This document shows, in pieces, positions 1 through 5,808 of a DNA stretch of 7,140 nucleotides. The translations under genes were made by a program, and so were the position numbers. The DNA comes from Acidobacteriota bacterium (GTDB lineage Bacteria > Acidobacteriota > Terriglobia > Acidoferrales > UBA7541). Position 1 is the first letter of the stretch, and the number at the start of each line of letters is the position of its first letter. Under the pieces are notes generated by a model, which saw only the letters and a program-made list of their open reading frames with translations, did no database searches and was not told the origin of the DNA. The stretch covers positions 1 through 7,140 of the forward strand of contig JAFAZL010000124.1 in NCBI GenBank assembly GCA_019239815.1, written 5' to 3'.

Positions 1-870
1 GTCATCGCCGCACGCACCGGCATCACCACAGTCTCCGACTTCCGTCCCGCCGACATCGCCCTCGGTGGCCAGGGCGCACCTCTGGTCCCGTACGCCGACT
101 ATCTCCTCTACCGCCATCCCAAACTCGGCCGCGTCTCCCTAAATCTCGGCGGCATCGCCAACATCACCGTCCTGCCCGCCGCCTGCAAACCATCGCGAGT
201 CTTCGCCTTCGACACCGGCCCAGCCAACATTCTTATCGACGCCCTCGTCCAACATTTCACCCGCGGCCGCCAACGCTTCGACAAAGACGCGAAGCTCGCC
301 CAATCGGGGCGCGCCGCTTCCGCGCTGATCGACGAATTGATGCACGACCCTTATCTGTCGAAGAAGCCTCCGAAGAGCACCGGCCGCGAATATTACGGGA
401 CCGCCTACGTAAAAAATCTGCTGACCGCAGGCCGACACCACCACGTCCGTCCCGCTGATCTCATTCGCGCCGTCACCATCTTCACCGCCTTGTCCGTCAT
501 CGACGCCCTCAACCGCTTCGTCTTCCACAAGCACAAGATCGACCAACTCATCGTCTCCGGCGGCGGCGCCAAAAATCCCCTGATCATGGCCCAACTCGAA
601 GCCGCCCTCTCTTCCCCTGTAGGGGCGCAGCACGCTGCGCCCCAGGTCCGCACGACGTCCGCTTCAAGCAAGTTCAAAGGGTTCTCTTCTTCTCCCATCC
701 AAATAATCCCCTCCGACGATCTCGGCGTCCCGACCGCGGCCAAAGAAGCCTTTGCTTTTGCTCTCATGGCCTACGAAACCTTTCACCAGCGCCCGTCGAA
801 CCTTCCGTCGGCCACAGGCGCGTGCGGTCCAGCGATCCTGGGTAAAATTTCATATGCGCCTCCGCGCTAG
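1..870 (+). CDS. anmK: Anhydro-N-acetylmuramic acid kinase, 5' end cut by window
   Basis: This cytoplasmic kinase of murein recycling opens the 1,6-anhydro ring of anhMurNAc and phosphorylates it to MurNAc-6-phosphate, the substrate of the MurQ etherase. The frame is open from base 1, and 289 residues are visible; the family is usually about 370-390 residues, so roughly the first quarter is missing. Family motifs in visible numbering are DFRPADIALGGQGAPLVP (13-30), NLGGIANITVL (48-58), FDTGPAN (70-76), KSTGREYYG and the nucleotide-fold motif VSGGGAKNPLIMAQL. Asp71 in FDTGPAN corresponds to the catalytic base (Asp182 in E. coli); E. coli has Gly where this protein has Ala75. The C-terminal LPSATGA stretch is also typical. 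The oddity is residues 204-232, an extra low-complexity stretch relative to E. coli AnmK that includes a DNA palindrome. The gene ends in TAG at 868-870, 17 bp inside the next gene. Identification is firm; whether the insert affects activity is unknown. Confidence 0.95.
   Translation, partial: VIAARTGITTVSDFRPADIALGGQGAPLVPYADYLLYRHPKLGRVSLNLGGIANITVLPAACKPSRVFAFDTGPANILIDALVQHFTRGRQRFDKDAKLAQSGRAASALIDELMHDPYLSKKPPKSTGREYYGTAYVKNLLTAGRHHHVRPADLIRAVTIFTALSVIDALNRFVFHKHKIDQLIVSGGGAKNPLIMAQLEAALSSPVGAQHAAPQVRTTSASSKFKGFSSSPIQIIPSDDLGVPTAAKEAFAFALMAYETFHQRPSNLPSATGACGPAILGKISYAPPR
622..643. repeat. Perfect 10-bp inverted repeat (REP-like) inside anmK
   Basis: Arms GGGGCGCAGC (622-631) and GCTGCGCCCC (634-643) are exact reverse complements separated by AC. 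The palindrome is translated in the anmK frame as part of SSPVGAQHAAPQ. It lies in a segment of about 29 residues (204-232) between the end of helix MAQLEAAL and the strand before PSDD, where E. coli AnmK needs only a few residues. From memory, VGAQHAAP-like peptides are a recurrent translation of a dispersed palindromic repeat in soil Acidobacteriota and related genomes; I cannot verify this here. Confidence 0.8.
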
Positions 871-2428
871 TTGCCGCAGGCACTCGCCGTCGCGTGTCGA
901 GGCTCTTCTCGTTACTTCATTACTTCTTTGCTTCTTTGCTTCGATCTGCGTCTCCTGTTCCTCCAGCGCGACCACCGACCCCAACTTGCTCACATTTCTT
1001 CTGGAATCGAACCCCACCAATCTCGACCCGCGCTTCGCCACCGACGCCGCCTCCCAACACATCGACGGCCTGCTTTTCTCGAGCCTCCTCGAGCGCGATA
1101 CAAACATGACTCTCCACGGCGACCTTGCGGAATCCTGGGAAACGCCCGATTCGACAACATGGGTTTTTCACCTACGCAAAGACGTTCATTTCAATGACGG
1201 GGCAGTCGTCACTTCCGCTGACGTGAAATCGACCTTCGATTTCATTCGCACCCCTGGAAACAAATCGGCAAAGCGGGGCGCCTTTCGACTCGTCACATCG
1301 ATCGAGACGCCGGATCCCGCAACTGTAGTCTTTCATCTCAAAGAACCTTACGCGTCGTTTCCCATCAATCTTGTTCGACCAACCACGGGAATCGTTCCGG
1401 CGAACGCCAGCGCCGACTTTGGACGCAAGCTGACCGGATCAGGTCCATTTCAATTCGTCAGCCAGACACAGGACGACGAGGTTGTGGTCGAACGAAATCC
1501 AAAATATTCCGGCGTCGCGCCTAAGCTGGCGCGCGTCCGCTTCCGCATCGTTCCCGACGCCATCGTCCGCGCGCTCGAGCTCCGCAAAGGTTCCGGCGAC
1601 ATCGAAATCAGCTCGCTGACTCCCGACATAATCCCGGTGCTCGTGAAGCAGCCGACCTTGGCGTTAGCGGACCGACCCGGAACAAATTTCACGTACCTAG
1701 GCGTCAATCTCGAGGATCCGATCTTGAAGCGCCGCGAAGTGCGCCAGGCGCTCGCCTACGCAACCGATCGCGAAACATTGATCAAATATTTGCAACACGG
1801 CCAAGCACGAGTTGCCGCTGGAATCCTGCCGCCGAATCACTGGGCCTACGAACCAAATGTGACCCAATACACTCTCAACACCGCGCGCGCCGAAAAATTG
1901 CTCGACGACGCTGGATACCCCCGAAAGCCGGACGGCGTTCGCTTTGCCATCACCCTCAAGACTTCGACAGACGAGCAGTTCCGCGTTCTGGGGGCCGCAC
2001 TACAGGAGCAGTGGCGCCGCGTCGGCGTAGATCTTGAACTTCGCCCGCTCGAATTCGCGACCGTCCTGTCCGACGCAATCAAAGGCAACTTTCAGCTAAA
2101 TCTCCTGCGCTGGGTAGGCGCTAACAACGACCCCGACATCTTCGAGTTTGTCTTCAGCTCCAAACGCTTCCCGCCCGACGGCGCCAACCGCGGCCACTAC
2201 CGCAACCCACGCATCGACGAATTGACCGACCAAATCCGTGTCGAGATGGATCAACCCAAGCGAAAGGCTTTGTGCAGCGAGGTCCAAAAAATCCTCGCCG
2301 ACGACCTCCCATACCTACCCCTGTGGTTCACCGACGCCACCTCCGTCCACCGAAAATCACTAGGCCAATTCGAACTCAGCCCCACCGGCGACTTCGACTT
2401 CCTCGCCACACTGAATCCGAAGCAATAG
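854..2428 (+). CDS. ABC-type peptide/oligopeptide solute-binding lipoprotein (SBP family 5)
   Basis: This is an extracytoplasmic binding protein of the OppA/DppA/MppA type (SBP_bac_5 fold), which captures peptides or similar solutes for an ABC importer. From ATG 854 it is 524 residues, normal for the family. Residues 1-35 form a lipoprotein signal: an arginine-rich n-region, a hydrophobic core (LLVTSLLLCFFASI) and the imperfect lipobox CVSC with Cys35 as the likely lipidated residue, followed by a Ser/Thr-rich tether. Mature-domain hallmarks are LLESNPTNLDPRFATDAAS (49-67), LAESWETPDSTTWVFHLRKD (91-110), FNDGAVVTSADVK and, near the C-terminus, GANRGHYRNPRIDEL (from 443) and DDLPYLPLWF. The frame extends upstream to a TTG at 752, but that would lie inside anmK and lack a signal peptide, so ATG 854 is chosen. 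No strong Shine-Dalgarno precedes it. The 17-bp overlap with anmK suggests translational coupling and perhaps a murein-peptide substrate, which is inference only. No transporter permease or ATPase is in the window. Confidence 0.92.
   Translation: MRLRASCRRHSPSRVEALLVTSLLLCFFASICVSCSSSATTDPNLLTFLLESNPTNLDPRFATDAASQHIDGLLFSSLLERDTNMTLHGDLAESWETPDSTTWVFHLRKDVHFNDGAVVTSADVKSTFDFIRTPGNKSAKRGAFRLVTSIETPDPATVVFHLKEPYASFPINLVRPTTGIVPANASADFGRKLTGSGPFQFVSQTQDDEVVVERNPKYSGVAPKLARVRFRIVPDAIVRALELRKGSGDIEISSLTPDIIPVLVKQPTLALADRPGTNFTYLGVNLEDPILKRREVRQALAYATDRETLIKYLQHGQARVAAGILPPNHWAYEPNVTQYTLNTARAEKLLDDAGYPRKPDGVRFAITLKTSTDEQFRVLGAALQEQWRRVGVDLELRPLEFATVLSDAIKGNFQLNLLRWVGANNDPDIFEFVFSSKRFPPDGANRGHYRNPRIDELTDQIRVEMDQPKRKALCSEVQKILADDLPYLPLWFTDATSVHRKSLGQFELSPTGDFDFLATLNPKQ
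912..942 (+). repeat. Short tandem octamer-type repeat in the signal-peptide codons
   Basis: The segment starts with TTACTTCA and TTACTTCT (912-927), overlapping CTTCTTTG repeated twice (923-938) and a partial CTTC (939-942). It encodes the hydrophobic core of the lipoprotein signal peptide. Because the unit is 8 bp, gain or loss of one copy would shift the frame. With only about 2.5 copies, slippage should be rare, and skewed use of Leu/Phe codons is an equally good explanation. Confidence 0.4.
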
Positions 2429-2431
2429 CCT

Positions 2432-2467
2432 CAGGCGCTTGCATCGTCTGATGCGGTAAGGCGCCTG
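2432..2467. terminator. Hairpin after the solute-binding gene, possible terminator or REP-like element
   Basis: The outer stem CAGGCGC (2432-2438) pairs with GCGCCTG (2461-2467) and continues with TT/AA across a one-base G bulge. The inner stem GCATC (2441-2445) pairs with GATGC (2450-2454) around the loop GTCT. Only TTTA follows on the + strand, so as an intrinsic terminator it is weak. It begins 3 bp after the TAG of the upstream gene, the expected site for a terminator serving the anmK-SBP transcript. An alternative reading is a palindromic repeat, since the outer pair CCTCAGG/CCTGAGG widens the symmetry. Confidence 0.45.
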
Positions 2468-2690
2468 TTTACCCTGAGGCGCGAGCCCCGAACGTCCTGT
2501 CGGCGTTTTCGCCTTCCGTTGACCTCGGCTGTGCCGCCTTGCCCTGAGCTCGACGGCATCTCGCCGCAATCTTTGCATTCCTGAACAACGCGGTCGCGCG
2601 CACATTCGAACGCACGCTCATTTTTCGAGTCGATGCAAACCGGACTCAACACTCGACTTAGTAACTTCACCGGTGTCCGCCGTACACTCC

Positions 2691-2770
2691 CGCCACACGC
2701 AACTCCTTTCAAATCACATCCTTGCGCAAACCGCACGCACAACTCATTTACTTTCACATCCTTACGCAAA
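2691..2770. repeat. Two diverged tandem copies of a 40-bp unit
   Basis: Copies at 2691-2730 and 2731-2770 align without gaps at about 30 of 40 positions by eye. The best-conserved part is TCACATCCTTGCGCAAA (2714-2730) against TCACATCCTTACGCAAA (2754-2770), with one mismatch in 17; both copies also share AACTC (2701-2705 and 2741-2745). The preceding 40 bp (2651-2690) do not match, so there are two copies only. They lie 22 bp beyond the mutS stop, in the 3' region of both converging transcripts. Confidence 0.65.
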
Positions 2771-2792
2771 AAGGGAGGGGGCGGGTGTAACT

Positions 2793-5606
2793 CTACGAGA
2801 TTTGCTTCTTCAGATCGGCGAGGAGGTTCAAAGCATCGAGCGGCTTGAGTTGATCGAGATCGGCAGCGCGAAGTTTATCGAGGACCTCGCGGTCGATCGG
2901 GGTGAAAAGCATCTCCTGATGAGTGCGGCGATGCCCATTGCTCGGCGTCGAGCCATCACCCGAATCCGCGACGGCTTCATTCGCACCCGGGGTCAGCTTC
3001 TCGCTGAGCTGGTGCTCGCTTTGTTCATGCCGTTTCAAAACTTCGCGCGCGCGTTCGATGACGCTGCGCGGCAGTCCGGCCAGGCGCGCAACTTCGATGC
3101 CATAGCTTTTGTTCGCGCTGCCGGGTTCGACGTGACGGAGAAAAATAATCTCGTTCGGCGTCTCTTTCACTGAGACGTGCACATTTTTCACCGCAGGTAA
3201 GAGCTCAGCGAGTTCCGTGAGCTCGTGATAATGCGTAGCAAAAAGGGTGCGCGCCCGCGTGTGTTTCTGAAGATGCTCCACGACCGCCCACGCTATGCTC
3301 AGTCCATCGAAGGTCGCTGTGCCGCGGCCAACTTCGTCGAGCAGCACAAGGCTCGATGGAGTCGCGTGATTAAGGATGCTCGCGACTTCGCTCATCTCGA
3401 CGAGAAATGTCGAACGTCCGCGAGCGAGATTATCCGCAGCTCCGATGCGCGTAAAGATCCGATCGATGATCGGCAACTTTGCTTGTCTCGCCGGAACATA
3501 GCTTCCAGCTTGCGCCATCAGTGTGATCAACGCCGTCTGCCGCAAGTACGTGGACTTGCCCCCCATGTTCGGCCCAGTGATCAGCAGTAGCTGCTGTGTG
3601 TGCTGATCGAAATAAAGATCATTGGGAACGAAGCGTTCTCCGCGCTGGCGCAGCAATTCTTCAATGACGGGATGACGACCGCCGATGATCAGCAGTTCAC
3701 CGGTAGTCGTAAATTCCGGCCGAACGTAGCCGCGATCCGCGGCTAGTTTCGCAAAAGTCGTCAGCACATCCATCTGTGCGATCGCCGCGGCGGTGCGGCG
3801 AAGACGAACAGCTTGCGACGCGACCGCATTGCGAACGTCGATGAAGAGTTGCTTTTCGATTTCGCAAATTCGCTCGTCGGCGGCGAGAATTTTGCGCTCG
3901 TATTCTTTCAATTCGGGAGCAGTGAAACGCTCGGCATTCACCAGCGTCTGTTTGCGCTCATAGTCCGCGGGAGCGAGATGCAGATTCGGCTTCGAAATTT
4001 CGATGTAGTAGCCGAAGACACTGTTGAAGCGAATCTTGAGCGAGTTGATTCCTGTGCGCTTGCGCTCGCGTTCCTCCATCGACGCGATAATCTGCTTGCT
4101 GTGTTGGCTCAAATTGCGAAGTTCGTCCAACTCGGCGTGAAAGCCGCCGCGAATAATTCCGGGATCGGTTGCAAGCGCGGGCGGTTCCTCGGCGATCGCT
4201 TGCTCAAGGCGCTCGCGAACATCGGCGAGTTCATCGATCTCGTGATGCAGGTAGCGAAGCAAATCGCTCCCGCCTTTTGGAGGCGCAGTGAGGAAGTTCT
4301 TCAACGTCGGGAGTTGCGCGAGCGATTTGCGAAGCGCAACCAGTTCGCGCGGCGTCGCTAAACCGAGCGTGATGCGGCTCGTGAGACGTTCGAGATCGAG
4401 AATACCTCGAAGCTCTTTGCGGATTTCACCGCGTACAACTGTCTGCTGTACCAGTTGCGCAACGGCGCCGTGACGCGCCTCGATGGCTTCGCGATCGATC
4501 AGCGGACGCAAGAGCCACGAACGTAGAAGTCGCGCACCCATTCCTGTAACCGTCACATCCAGCGCCGCGAGCAGCGTCGTTGGTCCGCTGCGACTCGCTT
4601 CTTCGTTAAAGATCGGATTGATCAGCTCAAGATTGCGAACAGAAACCGGATCGAGGATGAGCGCATCATGCTGCTCGTAGTAGCGAATCCGATCGAGATG
4701 ACGAAGCGCTTCGACGCTCGCAGCTTCATCAACCGCAACACGCGCCGGAGCGACCGCGGCGCCTGATGAAGGCGACGTAGCGGTCGCTGAATCGGAAGTC
4801 CCGAAGCTATTGTTCGTTGCTTGGGCGCAGCGATCGCCACGCGCGGAGTTTTCGCGCAAATAGTGAATGATCGCTCCGGCAGCGGACAACGACTGATGAT
4901 GATCGTCGAGTCCAAAGCCGGTGAGTTCGGCGACGCCGAATTGTTCGCGCAATATCCGCGAAGCGTAATCGTATTGGAAGACCCAGTCTTCGAGGCGGGA
5001 TTCGACGCCGCCAACTCCATCCGGCAGCGAATCCTTCGCGGTGTCGAAGAGCGCTTGCGGACGAGGAAGCAGCGTCTCGCGCGGGCGGAGCAGTTGCAAT
5101 TCGTCGCGAAGATCGTCAGCAGCACGGGGCCCAGCAAATTCGGTTGCCTGGAATTCACCCGTCGAGAGATCAACGAATGCCAAGCCGATCGGAGATCCCG
5201 ATGTATGTGTTGCCACGGAAGCCAGGAAGTTGTTTTCTCGCGCGTCAAGAACGGCGCCATCGGTTGCTGTGCCTGGCGTGATGACGCGGACGACCTCGCG
5301 GCGCACGATCTTCTTGCCTGGTCCTGGCGCTTCCATTTGATCGCAGATGGCGATCTTGAATCCGGCGCGAATGAGGCGCGCGATGTAGCCGTCCGCGGCG
5401 TGATACGGGACGCCGCACATTGGAATCGGCTGGCCCTTCTCGCGATTGCGCGAAGTCAGCGTAATTTGCAGTTCGCGCGAGGCAAGCAGCGCGTCCTCGT
5501 AGAAGAGTTCATAGAAATCGCCGAGGCGGAAAAGAAGGAGTGCGTGGGGATAGCGGGATTTGATCGCCTGGTACTGCTGCATCAAGGGTGTGGTGGGATC
5601 AGACAT
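2793..5606 (-). CDS. mutS: DNA mismatch repair protein MutS, full length
   Basis: MutS is the cytoplasmic ATPase clamp that recognises mispairs and small loops and recruits MutL. The product is 937 residues, longer than E. coli MutS (853). In order: the mismatch-binding domain (about 5-115) with the Phe-X-Glu reader in GDFYELF (Phe31, Glu33); the connector (about 125-250); a low-complexity linker (252-292); lever/core and clamp (about 293-590, including YYIEISKPN); then the ATPase with Walker A GPNMGGKST (678-686), GRSTFLVEMSE (730-740), Walker B LVLLDE (753-758) and ATHYHE (790-795). Near the C-terminus, QEMLF (897-901) fits a QxxLF sliding-clamp-binding motif, followed by a helical tail like the oligomerisation region. 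ATG 5606 gives the standard N-terminus (TPLMQQY at 6-12); no strong Shine-Dalgarno is visible. A probable promoter lies upstream, so it may be transcribed independently of the peptidase gene. No mutL is in view. The extra linker contains a 40-bp hairpin. All key residues are intact. Confidence 0.98.
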   Translation of the reverse strand: MSDPTTPLMQQYQAIKSRYPHALLLFRLGDFYELFYEDALLASRELQITLTSRNREKGQPIPMCGVPYHAADGYIARLIRAGFKIAICDQMEAPGPGKKIVRREVVRVITPGTATDGAVLDARENNFLASVATHTSGSPIGLAFVDLSTGEFQATEFAGPRAADDLRDELQLLRPRETLLPRPQALFDTAKDSLPDGVGGVESRLEDWVFQYDYASRILREQFGVAELTGFGLDDHHQSLSAAGAIIHYLRENSARGDRCAQATNNSFGTSDSATATSPSSGAAVAPARVAVDEAASVEALRHLDRIRYYEQHDALILDPVSVRNLELINPIFNEEASRSGPTTLLAALDVTVTGMGARLLRSWLLRPLIDREAIEARHGAVAQLVQQTVVRGEIRKELRGILDLERLTSRITLGLATPRELVALRKSLAQLPTLKNFLTAPPKGGSDLLRYLHHEIDELADVRERLEQAIAEEPPALATDPGIIRGGFHAELDELRNLSQHSKQIIASMEERERKRTGINSLKIRFNSVFGYYIEISKPNLHLAPADYERKQTLVNAERFTAPELKEYERKILAADERICEIEKQLFIDVRNAVASQAVRLRRTAAAIAQMDVLTTFAKLAADRGYVRPEFTTTGELLIIGGRHPVIEELLRQRGERFVPNDLYFDQHTQQLLLITGPNMGGKSTYLRQTALITLMAQAGSYVPARQAKLPIIDRIFTRIGAADNLARGRSTFLVEMSEVASILNHATPSSLVLLDEVGRGTATFDGLSIAWAVVEHLQKHTRARTLFATHYHELTELAELLPAVKNVHVSVKETPNEIIFLRHVEPGSANKSYGIEVARLAGLPRSVIERAREVLKRHEQSEHQLSEKLTPGANEAVADSGDGSTPSNGHRRTHQEMLFTPIDREVLDKLRAADLDQLKPLDALNLLADLKKQIS
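4749..4788. repeat. 40-bp two-tier hairpin inside mutS
   Basis: The outer arms AGCGACCGC (4749-4757) and GCGGTCGCT (4780-4788) are exact reverse complements. Inside them CGCCT (4760-4764) pairs with AGGCG (4770-4774) around the loop GATGA, giving 14 paired positions. The element encodes MutS residues 273-286, within a Ser/Ala/Thr-rich linker (252-292) that compact MutS proteins lack. Its architecture resembles a REP-type palindromic element placed in frame. Confidence 0.65.
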
Positions 5607-5678
5607 TTGCGATGGCGATGCGGCAGCAACTTCTAATTCGTTCGACGTCCTTTCGGAATTTTCGGATGGGCTGGCGGA

Positions 5679-5707
5679 ATCCTACTTCGCGGGAAGATGG
5701 TTTGCAA
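5679..5707 (-). promoter_or_regulatory. Candidate sigma70-type promoter of mutS
   Basis: Read on the - strand, a -35 box TTGCAA (5707-5702; 4 of 6 matches to TTGACA) is followed after exactly 17 bp by a -10 box TAGGAT (5684-5679; 4 of 6 to TATAAT). Transcription would start near 5672, giving a leader of about 65 nt. The leader contains a short direct repeat seen on the + strand as TTTCGGAAT/TTTCGGATG (5651-5668). It sits in the 202-bp gap between the peptidase stop and the mutS start; no clear intrinsic terminator for the peptidase gene is visible there. Chance matches of this quality are common, so this is tentative. Confidence 0.35.
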
Positions 5708-5808
5708 GGAAGCGAAAAGAAGAAATCAGGAGTTGAGTGAGAATCGGACAGGACTACTATGACTTCCCCCCATGCCGGCTGATATTTGTGCGAGCGATTG
5801 AAATCGAG

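Larger units (their letters stand above)
2429..2792. other. Convergent intergenic region with no supported gene
   Basis: This 364-bp gap lies between the stop of the solute-binding gene (+) and the stop of mutS (-). It holds a hairpin at 2432-2467, a further short inverted pair (CCTCAGG 2429-2435 with CCTGAGG 2473-2479) and a 40-bp tandem duplication at 2691-2770. A G-rich run (about 2771-2785) flanks the mutS end. Both strands carry short open frames, but none has a credible ribosome-binding site or a recognisable product. Confidence 0.7.

Noticed and set aside
752..853. An N-terminal extension of the solute-binding protein from a TTG at 752.
   Set aside because: It would lie wholly inside anmK and place a non-hydrophobic Arg-rich stretch before the lipoprotein signal; ATG 854 gives a normal signal peptide.
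2431..2769. A 112-codon open frame on the - strand spanning nearly the whole convergent intergenic region.
   Set aside because: It starts at TTG, has no Shine-Dalgarno, encodes an Arg-rich composition with no recognisable domain, and runs through the hairpin and the tandem repeat. It is more likely a chance frame in GC-rich DNA, though translation of a dispersed repeat cannot be excluded.
2771..2785. A G-rich run on the + strand next to the mutS stop as a possible G-quadruplex.
   Set aside because: Only three G-runs (3, 5 and 3) are present, so a standard four-run, three-layer quadruplex cannot form.
2673..3173. A 166-codon open frame on the + strand crossing the end of mutS.
   Set aside because: It is mostly antisense to the conserved MutS C-terminus and has no recognisable motif.
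4821..5636. A 271-codon open frame on the + strand opposite the mutS N-terminus.
   Set aside because: It is antisense to the highly conserved mismatch-binding and connector domains; long antisense frames are expected in GC-rich codon usage.
5795..5806. Inverted repeat CGATT/AATCG just after the peptidase stop as a terminator.
   Set aside because: The stem is 5 bp with a 2-nt spacer and no U-tract follows; too weak to call.
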